DNA of 64,000 nt. Origin: Costus lasius (Eukaryota > Streptophyta > Magnoliopsida > Zingiberales > Costaceae). Shown piece after piece: positions 34,784 through 45,520 of the stretch. Position numbers and translations under genes: made by a program. The stretch covers positions 5,112,001-5,176,000 of the forward strand of contig CM050454.1 of the NCBI GenBank assembly GCA_027563935.2, in the 5' to 3' direction. The notes under the pieces are model-generated. The model saw nothing but the letters and a program-made list of their open reading frames with translations. It had not been told where the DNA came from and made no database searches. Position 1 is the first letter of the stretch. Every line of letters starts with the position of its first letter.

Positions 34784-36221
34784 GAAGAACAATTGTGCTT
34801 CTGGTACGATGACTCATTTTCGCTCTATTTCCATGACAAATAAAAAACAATTATACCATGAGTTACTAAAGGAAAGACTTTCAATGCAATTCCTCTATCT
34901 ATATGCTGCATCTGTTGGGGTTGTCATGTTCTTATGGAATGACTACAGGCCTCTTAAAAAATTGCATCCCTGAAGTTCTGATAAAAGCTTCTGTACTGAA
35001 ATGCCAAGCAGATTCTCACTGAAATGGATTCAAAATGTTTTGTGATCTAAAATAGTTTTGGATGCTGATTACTGAACTGTATCAATTGTCTGCTTAGGTC
35101 ATCAAGCAAAAAGTTTTTAGGAGTTGACCATAACAATGACATGCTAGAGAAAGGTTGATCAAATAGTAGCTTTTGTCAAACTAGGGCTGCTTCAACCCAC
35201 TGAACAAATAGATTGCTGACTTATCTTTTATCGGATGAAGTCCAGTTAGTTTATTGTGTTGCTAGTTTGACCAGAACCTGTCTTTCAGAAGAATTCAAAG
35301 GCCTTAACTCTCAAATGAAATGTTGATATATTTACCGGAGATGACTATTTAAATATTCTAATGACAAGTGTCAACGTTTGATGAATCTATAAATCAAGCT
35401 GCTGTTACTTCTGAATCATTTTAGCAGTAAATGGAACTGGTCAGCAAATGGATGAGGTTATTCATTCTTAATTTTTATCTGCTGAGGTGATTTGATAAGC
35501 TATTTTTCTAAACTTTTGTAGCTAACAGAAGCAAATTGACCTGAGTGATAGAATATGAATTGAGCAATATATGAATAAATTGTTCAGCTGCGTGGATAAC
35601 TATCCATATATTTAAATTAATATATAATGAGTATTAGTAGTCTATATTATATTTTACTTTTCCACGTAAGAGAATTGGTCATTTATTTTTGGTTCTAAAG
35701 TTTCTGGTGTCTCATGTCTATGTTGACTGCATATAAAATGAAAACATTTTAGCTTCATCTATGCATCTGCAATTTTAGTTTCATTGCTTAAGTTTTACTT
35801 CAGGAATTCACTATACACATAATCTGTGCATAGTCTAGAGCTTTATTGAGCAGTGAGGCAATGTTATCTATAATATAATTTTTCTATTCCTTTTTTAGGA
35901 TGGATCATATTGCATGCTTTTCAGAAGGGTGAGATTGCTTCTGCTACCGATTTTTGGTAAATAAATATAAATATTTTTAATTAAGATTTTTGGTAAATCG
36001 TCGATTTTCAACGGTTAACCAGTTTGATCGATTATATTTTATCTGTATATATCGAGCGATTAATCGGCGATTCGGTCAAGTTTCGAATTGTAACCAAACC
36101 GGTAATCGATAAATGGGTAGAGAAATCGATCACTTAAGAAACTGTTTAGTTTGGTTAATTAGAAATTGGTTCAGTTAACCATAGTTTGCCGGTCTAATGA
36201 TTTTTTTGCACACCACTAATG
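34784..36221. other. Spacer downstream of RPI
   Basis: Begins with the RPI 3' untranslated region. The rest is AT-rich, with no gene or repeat I can define, apart from short TCGAT-rich sequence near 35990-36120. Confidence 0.5.
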
Positions 36222-36226
36222 CTAGG
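36222..36226 (+). repeat. Target site duplication of solo LTR E1 (left)
   Basis: CTAGG, repeated at 39663-39667 directly after the other end of E1. Confidence 0.8.
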
Positions 36227-36376
36227 TGTCACACCCAGCCCTTTTAGCTCGTCCACGTCACCCATTATGCATGGAATTGTGCGCTAAAACGAATTCCGAA
36301 ATTCGAAATCGAAATTCGATTTCGTTCGCTGCTGCGTCAAAATGTTGTTGACCAAGTCAATGCATCGAATTGAATG

Positions 36377-38685
36377 TGTCACGCCCCGGCGGGAAGCCGG
36401 CTATTTCTAGCTCAGGGTTCCCCAGGGAGTAACAATATTGATAGGAACCAGAGAACTACAATAATCACATATCCTTTATTTAATAAACAATCCAAATTTA
36501 ACATTAACGACTTTATAACACAATATCTGAATACAACTATCCAAATTATCAACGGAATAAAATACAAAAGACAACTATCTCAACTCGGGCTGGTATCTGC
36601 TATCTACTCTATCCCTCCCAGAAGCTAACTCTGTACCTGGAAGAGAAACAAAGGCAGTTAGCAGAAATGCTAAGTAGGAATTAACAAACATGGTGAGGGA
36701 ATCAAATAACAGGATAATACAATAACTGAAACAACGATATACAAATAATATAAGAATGTCGTGCAAATCATCAAGCTGGCCAACAGATCTCAATCAAGAG
36801 CCGCACTCATTTGCAGAGTATTTCCACTGTTGCTCATGCAATGAAATGACTGTCCTAAACAGCCCGGAGTGTTGCGTCCAACACTGACATTCGTAGTATT
36901 GTCCTAAAGACAACTGGCGGTGCCGTACCGGCATCTCAGATAGTCCGATGCGCGTCGGAACTATAACTCAGATAAACAGGCCACTGGAGAATAAATCATC
37001 CAGGTCAGCGGTCAAAATATATCACGACTTTATCATCTCAGATTTACAGCGGTTCCACATACTTATACGTCAATATCTCAGATACACAATTGTTCAATCA
37101 GGTTCATAAGCCAATAAATCAGATATCTCAACACAGTTTCTTTTATCATGCACACAGAAATAGAATATGACCAAGGAACAAGATAAATGAGGTCAACTGA
37201 ATTACAGAAACAAATCAAGCAGATGAAGCAATCAGATATCAGTGTCAATCAATTCTATCATATGCATCATATATCAAACAAAAGGATTAAGTAGCAAATC
37301 CTATTATTGACACTGTAAGAAAGGAGTTGGGTAAGATTCCTACCTCAATCGCTGTTATTCTGAATCCTTTTGAAAAGTCAATAATTGTTTTATCAAACGA
37401 TGCAAGCCGATTAATGGATCAACCACTCTGAAACATAAATTTGTACATGAACTCTATCATTAAACATTCTAATTTGAAAAATAAAACTACCAACATGTAG
37501 AACATAACCCTAAACCTAGAGAACCAGTCTCAGATCATATGAACCGAACCTAAAACCCACTGAACCGGACGGAATTGCACTGAACCGATCAAATTCACCC
37601 TGAACCAAGTTAAACCGAGACTTCTAACTTCAATTACACAAAATATAAACCTCATCTAAAGTTATACAGACTACCATTAGATAGGAAACTTAATTACCTT
37701 TCCAACGACTACCTGAACCGGCCAGGATTCGACCGAATCGGGGTCGAACCGGTCAAAATTCAAGAACTGACCCGAAACAGAATTGAACCGCTCGGTCCGG
37801 TTCAAATCAATTTCAAAACAGCCGATGGTTTATTTCAAAATAAACCGAACCCAAAACTTAATTAAAAACTCGAACCGGCCGCCGCTGCGCCGCCCGACCT
37901 CCGCCGTGCAAGGCTGCCGGACTTTCGTCCGCAGCTTACTCCGGCGAGCTCCCGAGGGCGCGTCGAAGGGCCGTTCGCTGCCAAACTTCGCCAGAACACT
38001 TCTGACGACGAGGCGAGGATCCACGAACAGTTGCGTCAAGGTTTCGACGCATGGTCGAACCACCCGAAACGACAGTAGGTATCGACGGTGGCGCCTACGC
38101 CGTCGATACACAAAACATACCCAAACCCAAACGGAATTTCACTAAAACTTCACAGAAGCCTACATACCTTGCTACGACGATGTATCGTAGCCCAAAAGAC
38201 AGAGATCGCCGTCGATGGAGGCGCTGGATGGTTGGAACACGAGGCGGCGCCGTTCGAACTCCGGCGATGAGTTTGAGCGCGATTTCTCTTTCCTGGCGGC
38301 GCTTCGAGGGGTGAAGATGTTCAAGGGTTCGAATCGAATCCACGAGAGCAGAAGCCCTATTATATAGAGGCAAAACGTGTTCCCTACGGCGACCAAATCG
38401 CCGAAAAAATCGGGGAAGACGACGGGTTGACTCGGTCCCCAAAATCAAAATTTAAATCTAATACAAAAATATCAAATCCGATATTATATTAAAAGCACAA
38501 ATCGGCGCGTTGGTTAGACGGCGTCGATCGCGTGCGCGCGACGCGGGTTCGAGCCCCGCGAGCGCAAAAATCCAAATTTTTTTATTAAAACTTAATTTTT
38601 TTAATCCTTTTAAAATTCCGAAAAATTTTCTAAAAATCATAAAAATTCAAAAAATAAATTTCTGAATTTCAAAAAGGTTATAACA
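36377..38685 (-). mobile_element. Solo LTR E2 (2.3 kb) nested in E1
   Basis: On the plus strand it begins TGTCACGCCCCGG (36377) and ends GGTTATAACA (38685), flanked by GAATG on both sides (36372-36376 and 38686-38690). Read on the minus strand the ends are TGTTATAAC...GGGGCGTGACA, i.e. a gypsy-type LTR. It contains CCGAACC/TGAACCG-rich sequence near 37550-37870 and a tRNA-like segment at 38505-38565. No gag or pol is visible inside. Confidence 0.78.
38505..38565 (+). other. tRNA-like segment inside LTR E2
   Basis: 61 nt with an A-box-like TGGTTAGACGGC and a near-canonical B box GGTTCGAGCCC. The T arm folds perfectly (GCGGG-TTCGAGC-CCCGC). Four bases of the acceptor stem pair (GCGC/GCGC). The anticodon arm cannot form a normal 5-bp stem with a 7-nt loop, so it is not a functional tRNA. 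It resembles a tRNA-derived relic with possible RNA polymerase III promoter elements, on the strand opposite to the LTR's transcription. Confidence 0.5.
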
Positions 38686-39744
38686 GAATGCCAATTGAAG
38701 CTCTGGCCTTCGTCTTCGCGCGACTCGAACGACGCCGCCTGCGTCGTTCGTTCACCGGGGTTCATCGCCGGTAGAGGTGGACGGGAAGGCGTGCGGCAGG
38801 CTCGGGACCATGTCCGAGCCTCAGCCTTCATCGGCGCTTCACCGGAAGCAATCATCGGCAGAGATGGTGAAGAAGGTGACGGAAATAGAGGAAGCCGCCG
38901 GAATAACCAAAAGGGCTCTCGCCGGAGCCGGAGAAGAAGACAAGAGAGATAAGGGAAATTTTTCGTTCGATTTGACCAAGAATGAACCTACATAAAACCC
39001 TTACAGGCCTCACTCAAATCTGCCACCGGATCTTCCCTGTTCACGTTCACAGCGACCCCTCGCCGTCGACTCACATTCGCTCAAAACCTCGCATGGGGGA
39101 GGCGGAGGAAGCTCGCCACCTGCGTTCCACCCGCCTCCCCCTCTTCTTCCTTCTGAACGGAGCTGGAAGGGAGAGTTGCGCACAAAGATTCTTGGAGCAG
39201 GGGTTCTCCTTCCCCGTTCCTCCTCCCTTTCCTCTCTCGTCGCCCAGCGTCTTTAAGGAGGAAGAACACCTCCATTGTTGGAAAGCTTAACCGCTGCCGG
39301 CCAACCTTCCTTCTTCGTTCGAGATCCCATCCGCCCGTGAATCACGCCTCCGCGTGTGGTTCGCCTGCCTTCTCCGCCCACTAGCTACAGCCTCCGCCGA
39401 ATTCGCTGATTCCGCCTTCGCGTCCACCCAACGATCCCGCTGGAACAGACGCCGCTGCCCGCATCGGAAACGTCGCCGGAGTCCTCGCCGCTGACCCTGC
39501 CGTGGTCAATGCTGATGAGTCGACGCCGCTGGAGCAGCGCCTCTCTGCCTCCGCCTGTGCGTTCGTCTCCGAAGCTTGCGTGGAGCGGGCTTGGGCAATG
39601 GATTGGGCCGCCGCCCAACCCAATTCCGTCTGGCCCAGTCCAAGAAGAGATTAGGCATCACACTAGGGCTATGTATACCGAAAAGGAAAGAAAGAAGAGG
39701 GAAAAGAAAATTAGGGAAGAAAGGAAAAAGGGTAGAAGAGAAAA

Positions 39745-39771
39745 TGAGTCACGTGAAAATCACGTGACTCA
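39745..39771. repeat. Perfect 12-bp hairpin containing two G-boxes
   Basis: TGAGTCACGTGA, loop AAA, TCACGTGACTCA. Each arm contains CACGTG, the G-box bound by plant bZIP and bHLH factors. A further AATCACGTGAC copy follows at about 39789-39801. Confidence 0.9.
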
Positions 39772-39835
39772 AAAAAAAAATAGGGCGTGAAAATCACGTG
39801 ACGATGCGGTGGACGCTCGGGGTCGCAAACTCGAT

Positions 39836-40390
39836 GCCAAGCGGTGGACGAGCTCAGGCAGCCGACGAGCTCAAATGGCCGACGACGAAGCAGCTTGGGA
39901 TGCGCTCAAGAGGTGGCCGACGAAGTAGCTCGGCGGATGAACTCAGGAGGCGGACGACGAAGCAGCTCGGTGGAAGAGGCAGCTCGGCGGATGCAAACGC
40001 AAGGAGGGCTTCGTCTTCATCTTTGTCGACGGCAGGGACGCAGACGACGAACGGATGCAAACGCTGGGAGGGCTTCGTCTTCGTCTCCGTTGACGGCAGG
40101 GAGCCGGACGCGAACGCAGGGATGAGAGGCGAGCGGCCTCGTTTTCTTCTCCATCAATGGTAGGGACACGGATGCGAACAGCCGGGACGAGAGGCCAGCG
40201 GCCTCGTCTTCGTCTCCATCGACGGCAGGGATGCGGACGACGAGGCAAACACGAACGCAGGGAGGGCTTCGCCTTCGTCTCCATCGACGGCAGGGTGGCG
40301 GACGCGAACGCAGGGAGGACTTCATCTTCGTCTCCGTCGACGGCAAGGTGGCGAACGCGAATGCAGGGAACGCAAACGGCAGCAACGAGA
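39836..40390. repeat. Degenerate GC-rich minisatellites
   Basis: 39850-39990 repeats CCGACGACGAAGCAGCTCGG-like units. 39990-40390 repeats a ~55-65 bp unit of the form GGGCTTCGTCTTCGTCTCC...GACGGCAGGG...GCGAACGCAGG about six times. Long ORFs on both strands result from the periodicity. TGTATACCG near 39673 and CGGTATACA near 40491 could be inverted ends of an element holding the array; this is speculative. Confidence 0.6.
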
Positions 40391-40498
40391 GTTTTTTTCG
40401 TTGTCCGTCCAATTTGGGCGGATCACGAAACTAAGGAAAAGTGTCTCACTTTTCCATCAGTTTTCCGTTCCAGTTTTTCTGTCCGTGCCGGTATACAA

Positions 40499-41803
40499 AG
40501 GAAAATTAAATTTTCTTTTCTTTCTCCTCTTTTTTCCTTCTTGTATAAACTGTGTAGGGGTGTGCCATGTATATGTGTTGAATATGTAAATCTGTTCACA
40601 TATGTTTGATAAAGTTTTTATACATGGCATTAATTTCTGTCAACGAAAAACTAAAATTGTGAATTTTTGCTTGAAGAATAGCCCATTTAAGCCCTTTGAT
40701 GACCTTTTCCTAAATCCAAGTTGTCCTCGCTGACTCAGGGAGGTGGAACTATTCAATCTCAATTAAATGTATGTTGATGCTCTATCCAACGCCACAAAAG
40801 TATAATGAATAAGAAACTTCCTTGCAACATTGAACTTTGACTCTGATCACTGATCACACAGAAGCAGACCTTTTCCACGTACACCTCACAAGTAGTGGTT
40901 TCTTGCAAGTAAACATTGATAGTATACTTGTGATGTCATTTGAATTCTTTAAGAGTAACACCAATTGAATATCTGTTATAGGTTCATTTGATCAAAGTGA
41001 ACTCATGTGAATCCTAAGAGTTATGGTCGATTTTTTTCTTTTCTCATACATAACATTCAAAGTATAAATGAATCACAATGCTTTCCTTTTTCATCAACTC
41101 ATGCTGACTTAGGATGCGTTATGAGAAAGACTCCTATTGACTTAGGGTGCGTTTAGAGCAGCTATCTGCACAGGCAGTCAATACCGTAATAGGCGGAAAG
41201 CTTCACTGAAAGCACCTTACGCTTACTAGAGATGTAACACAGTTACCTACTACTACTACGATTTCAACACAAAACCACATCATATAAATGGTTAAATCTA
41301 ATCTAATCCAGTGTTGAAAAAGTAATGTGAGATTGAATCAACTCAAGGACAAAGAAAACTCAGCTGCTGATTTATGAACCCCACAGAGCTGGCACATTCT
41401 CAGTAGCAAAAATATGTTTTTTTTTTCTTTTTGTGTAACTCAGGATATGCAGGATCAGCACATAATTATTTTCCTCATTTTCATTATAATGACACACCGC
41501 CAAGAAAGACCAGGCAAGCCAACATAACGGCTCCACGCGCACTAACGGCGGTCGTCGTTAGCTAACTACTCCAACTCGAACTCTAATCCACAAATTTATT
41601 TTATTTTTTCTTTTTTTTTATTCTCTCTTTTCCGTGGCACTTGTGTTCCAGGCTTCCGGCCACGATTTCACCCCTTCCTCGACGCGCATACAGCTAACCG
41701 TTCTAAGTCGACTAAGTCGACTCGTAAGTCGTAACATGCCTCGCTTCCCAGGAATCTTCTTCCCGCTTACTCTTGCATTTCCCACACGCTATATACGCAC
41801 GAG
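40499..41803. other. Spacer upstream of the PADRE-protein gene
   Basis: AT-rich DNA without a recognisable gene or repeat; the last few hundred bases should contain the promoter of the next gene. Confidence 0.5.
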
Positions 41804-41810
41804 TATAAAT
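41804..41810 (+). promoter_or_regulatory. TATA box of the PADRE-protein gene
   Basis: TATAAAT, about 120 bp before the start codon, preceded by CTATATACG. Position and sequence fit a core promoter. Confidence 0.55.
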
Positions 41811-41929
41811 CAAGTTTTCGTCTGCGATTTCCGTCCGGCTCACGGGCAAAGGAAAAACGAAGGGGTAGACATACCTTTTTTCGCTCCTGAATCTGCTTGC
41901 CTCGGATCCTTCGTCCTTCTCCCCGATCC

Positions 41930-42454
41930 ATGGGGAACTACGTATCGTGCGCACTCGCCGGCTTGCCCGGCGCCCACCCGCGGTCCGCCAAGGTCGTCCT
42001 CCCCGGCGGGCACGTCCGCCGCGTGGCGGGGCCGGCCACCGCGGCCGAGGTCATGCTCGAGGTGCCGGGGCACTTCCTCGTCGACTCGCGCGCGATGCGC
42101 GTCGGGAGGAGGTTCGCGCCGCTCGCCGCCGACGAGGAGCTCGAGATGGGGAGCGTGTACGTCATGTTCCCGATGAAGCGGGCGAACGCGGTCGTGGCGG
42201 CGGGCGACATGGCGTCGCTGCTGGTGGCGGCCCAGCGGGAGGTGCGGCGGGAGATGGGGGCCGGCGCCAGGGTTCTGCCGGACGCCGCGCAGGCCGCCCC
42301 TGATGCGGCGGAGAGAGCGGCGCCGGGGGTGGAGGAGGAGGAGCAAGGTGAGGCGGCGGCGGAGATCGGAGAGTTTAAGTATCGGCTGAGCATGTGCAGA
42401 TCGAGGAGGCCGAATCTGGAGACTATTCACGAGGAGAGTATTTGTTCGAGATGA
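41930..42454 (+). CDS. PADRE-domain (DUF4228) protein, intronless
   Basis: 174 residues beginning MGNYVSCALAG, the family start; Gly2 is a likely N-myristoylation site, so membrane attachment is inferred. The DUF4228/PADRE core is visible: SAKVVLPGGHVRRV (20-33), ATAAEVMLEVPGHFLVDS (38-55), then ADEELEMGSVYVMFPMKR (67-84). The alanine/glutamate-rich middle is followed by the C-terminal EFKYRLSMCRSRRPNLETI motif typical of the subgroup. Members are small plant proteins often induced by pathogens or abiotic stress; their molecular activity is unknown. GC content is very high against AT-rich flanks, and overlapping ORFs in other frames are shadows. Confidence 0.9.
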   Translation: MGNYVSCALAGLPGAHPRSAKVVLPGGHVRRVAGPATAAEVMLEVPGHFLVDSRAMRVGRRFAPLAADEELEMGSVYVMFPMKRANAVVAAGDMASLLVAAQREVRREMGAGARVLPDAAQAAPDAAERAAPGVEEEEQGEAAAEIGEFKYRLSMCRSRRPNLETIHEESICSR

Positions 42455-44120
42455 GAAATCTGACGAAGTTGTTAATTTCTTCGCCACTTTTTTCGTACGA
42501 GAAAACGGCGGCGAGGACGTCGTGGATTTTAAAATTAGGGTTAAGAGTGCTGATTTGTATAGGTTATTAGGTTGCATGCCCGAATATATGGTGAACAGTC
42601 ACTGCAAAATTGAAGATAAATAAACGTAGAAAAAATAAAAACGAGCCATTTGTATTCTTTGTTGAAAAGGAATTGTGCGTCGGCAGTGCTACATGGTTTT
42701 GAGAACGAAGCACAAGTTGTAAGCTTGGTACAGTTGTCAATACATGCAGGGCTTTTCCTTTGTAGGATGAACTTCCCTAAAGTAAGGTAGTCAATTACAA
42801 TCCAAACTTAATCACAGATATTGACAGAAAGAACTACTATCCCAATATATCATGGTGGAGAAGGTAATAAGATCTGTTATGAATAAGCCGTATAATTTAT
42901 AAATTATGATAAAAAATTATAGGTTATGATAAATCAATCTTAGCACAAAAACACATAAATTTAAGTTGTGTTTTATTAGAGAGAAAAAAAACTTGGGAGA
43001 AAAAGGAACTAGAGAAGGAAAGAACAAAAGGAGAAGAAAAAAAAAAATACTTGTGACACACGTGATCACAGGAAGCGAGCGTAGCAGGGCGGCAGCAGCT
43101 CTGTTGTGGGAGGTGGAAGGTAGCTCCACTGCGGGAGACGAGAGGTGGAAGGCCAGCAAGGGTTGAAGGCCGACGTGAGCTTGGTCAAAGGTAGGAGGCC
43201 AACAATAACAAAGGGGAGGCAAAAGGCAGCCAGGGTTGGGCAAGTTCTTGGCGATAGGGGTGCTCGTAACGAAAAAAATTTCGCAGAAGGTACTCTCCTG
43301 CGCGTGATGGTACCCTGGTTATGAGGGGAAAAAAAATCTATTACACGATCTTGATCAATGTTATACAATCCTCCATTATACGATCATCGTATAATGGACT
43401 GTACATTACACGATTATCATATAATGTACAGTACGTCTTCCCTCACAACAAGGGCACCCCTCCTGCGAAATTTTTTCCGCTCGCAACGGCAGTGGCGAGT
43501 TGAGCTTGCAGCAACAGCAACAAAGGGGAGGCAAGAGGCGGGGCCGGGGTGAGAGCCCTTTAATAAGACTTCTAAATGATTTAAACGAAGACAACTAATG
43601 ATTGCATACGATACACATTAGCGGATTTACTAATATGCACCTGGCATACACTGCATTAATTTTTTTAAATTGATGCTTGTATGCCTCGAATACAGAATCA
43701 TGAATGCTTACTAATGTCGACTAGGTAGCTAGTGCTCTTCATAATAATCTAATGAAAAGATTTTTTGCTTCCATGGAAATGTAGCTAGATTAATATGATT
43801 AACCAAGCCCCAGGCCATAACAAGCCCTTCCTGTCCTACTATAATCTATAACTTGACCTAGCTTGCAAAAGCTGCATGCTCAACTATAGAATTTTCATTA
43901 CAGAACTCGCAGCATGATAACTTGCAGTTGGAGAAACAATATAGAATCAAATTAAACACAACCACATAGCTGAATGAAACCAAACAAGTTTTTCAAATAG
44001 AGTAATATAGAATCTCTATGCCCACACATACAGGCATAAGTACTAGTGAACAAGCTCAGACTCAATTAAACGAGAAGCAGCAAACCAGAGTCTACGTTTT
44101 AACAACGCTCTCGAGCCACA
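42455..44120. other. Spacer with a hairpin MITE-like element
   Basis: Includes 3' sequence of the PADRE gene, then direct repeats ACAAAGGGGAGGCAARAGGC (43210 and 43518) flanking the inverted repeats described at 43258-43490. The remainder, up to the eIF5 stop, shows no gene. Confidence 0.5.
43258..43490. repeat. Small inverted-repeat element with internal hairpins
   Basis: Outer arms: GAAAAAAATTTCGCAGAAGG near 43269 and the complement near 43457-43478. Inside are a perfect 10-bp hairpin (CATTATACGA-TCA-TCGTATAATG, 43374-43396) and a second with 9-bp stem TGTACATTA / TAATGTACA (43400-43430). Size and folding resemble a MITE; no target duplication is clear. Confidence 0.5.
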
Positions 44121-45500
44121 TTATTCTTCCTCGGACTCCGATTCTGCACTCTGAAGCCACTCCACGAACGGCTTCACGTTCCTGAATACCAAAGAAATTT
44201 CACCTCCAGAAGCACCTTTCTCGTGCCACTGAACTATAGTCTCTTCATCCAGAACATCACCATCATAAAGCACCTTAACAGCAAGAGCAACCTCTTTCAC
44301 GGCATCTGGACTGCACTTGGCACAGAAGACCTCGATAGCATGGAGAAGAAGCATCTGAGCTTCTTCACCCTGCACGGCTGCAGCGAGGTAGTCTTTCTTC
44401 TTCCCAACCTCTTTAGAAAAACCTTTTCCTGCTCCCTCAAAAAGTGCTTCAAAGAGAGCTGTCATAACTTCCTGCCGAGAAGCACTGAGGGAAACTAAAA
44501 ATGTCTGAAGCTGGCTGGGGGTTGACCCCTTGCTCAGATTGGCTTTAATTTCCTTCAGCAACGAGTCAAATTTGTTGGTTGGACCGCCATTTTTCTTATC
44601 CTGCTTCACATTGCCATTGTTGAGTGCCTCATCTTGTTTCACAGTGCCATTGGCGGTTCCCTTCTTACCAAGCTTCTCCGTTTTGTTTTTCTGGGCAGGC
44701 TCGTCAGTTGAAAGCATTACCATCTCGGCAGTCACTGAATTAAGTTGCTCCTGGATGCGCTGTTGAGCGGCGTGTAGTGAGGTATCTGTCTGCCACTGCA
44801 CGTCTTCGTCATCATCGTCATCATTAGCATCACCATTTTGACTGCCAACAGGAGAAACAGAACGATCTTCATCAGAGGCAGCTTTCTTCTTAGCAGCAGA
44901 AGCTTTTGATGATACTCCGTCCTTGGTTGAAGTGGTTCCTTTTTTCTTCGATTCCTTCTTCAATTTCTTCTGTTCTTCATCAGCTGCTTCCCCTTCTTTT
45001 AGCCTCTCCTTTTCTGCCCTCCGCATTGCCTTCTTATCCTTAGCTCCCTTCTTTTGTTCAGGTGGATTTTTTAGAATGAAAGTTGTCAGCTTGTCTCTCA
45101 TATCAACATCAGAAACATATCCACAGGCTGCACATTTAAGAGTTAGCATTTGGGTTTTGGTGATGATAATTTCTGTCTCAGGGTTGCCGCATCCATAGCA
45201 CTGAACATACTTCTTGATAAAATTTTCCAACAGGCCGGCAAGCTTTGCAGTTTCATGAGCACCATTGACCAAGGAAATACCTGTCTTCTCATCAAATTTA
45301 GACTGTGCACCTAATTCACATCCAAAATATTTTGTTGTGTAAGAAGCAGGCCTAGCCAGCGCTTTAGCAATATCGACCATGTTCACAACGTTTGTCTTGA
45401 TGCCATTGCCACGACCTTCAATTTTGGTAATCATCTTAGGCATTTTATACCTATAAAAGGCATCATCACTATTTGAAGCACCAATATTTTGCAGAGCCAT
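44121..45500 (-). CDS. EIF5: Eukaryotic translation initiation factor 5
   Basis: 459 residues in one exon. eIF5 is the GTPase-activating protein for eIF2 in the 43S complex and helps select the AUG. N-terminal domain: MALQNIGASNSDDAFYRYKM with the conserved Arg17 expected to act as the GAP arginine, and a zinc-binding C101-x2-C104...C123-x2-C126. A lysine-rich linker (about 145-225) is followed by an acidic stretch (NGDANDDDDDEDVQW) and a C-terminal W2/HEAT domain (about 300-459) ending in acidic/aromatic boxes (FVEWLQSAESESEEE). I chose the ATG at 45500 because MALQNIG is the family start; an upstream in-frame ATG (45530) lies before a splice acceptor. An acceptor (TTTGTTTCTAG) at 45521 implies a 5' UTR intron, with transcription starting near 48450. 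Confidence 0.95.
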   Translation of the reverse strand: MALQNIGASNSDDAFYRYKMPKMITKIEGRGNGIKTNVVNMVDIAKALARPASYTTKYFGCELGAQSKFDEKTGISLVNGAHETAKLAGLLENFIKKYVQCYGCGNPETEIIITKTQMLTLKCAACGYVSDVDMRDKLTTFILKNPPEQKKGAKDKKAMRRAEKERLKEGEAADEEQKKLKKESKKKGTTSTKDGVSSKASAAKKKAASDEDRSVSPVGSQNGDANDDDDDEDVQWQTDTSLHAAQQRIQEQLNSVTAEMVMLSTDEPAQKNKTEKLGKKGTANGTVKQDEALNNGNVKQDKKNGGPTNKFDSLLKEIKANLSKGSTPSQLQTFLVSLSASRQEVMTALFEALFEGAGKGFSKEVGKKKDYLAAAVQGEEAQMLLLHAIEVFCAKCSPDAVKEVALAVKVLYDGDVLDEETIVQWHEKGASGGEISLVFRNVKPFVEWLQSAESESEEE

Positions 45501-45520
45501 CTTCAATGAACTGATTGTTT

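Larger units (their letters stand above)
36227..39662 (-). mobile_element. Solo LTR E1, interrupted by E2
   Basis: On the plus strand it starts TGTCACACCC and ends GGCATCACA, and it is flanked by CTAGG on both sides. Removing E2 and one GAATG copy leaves about 1.12 kb, the size of the gypsy LTRs in this window. On the minus strand it would start TGTGATGCC, the same nine bases as the LTR of element A. No internal retroviral sequence is present, so it is a solo LTR. GC-rich ORFs on both strands (38695-39623) are artefacts. Confidence 0.75.

Noticed and set aside
38505..38565. Functional tRNA gene
   Set aside because: The anticodon arm cannot form a standard stem and loop, and the acceptor stem pairs over only four bases.
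39798..40609. Overlapping 100-150 codon ORFs
   Set aside because: Created by the periodic minisatellite; frames are open on both strands at once.
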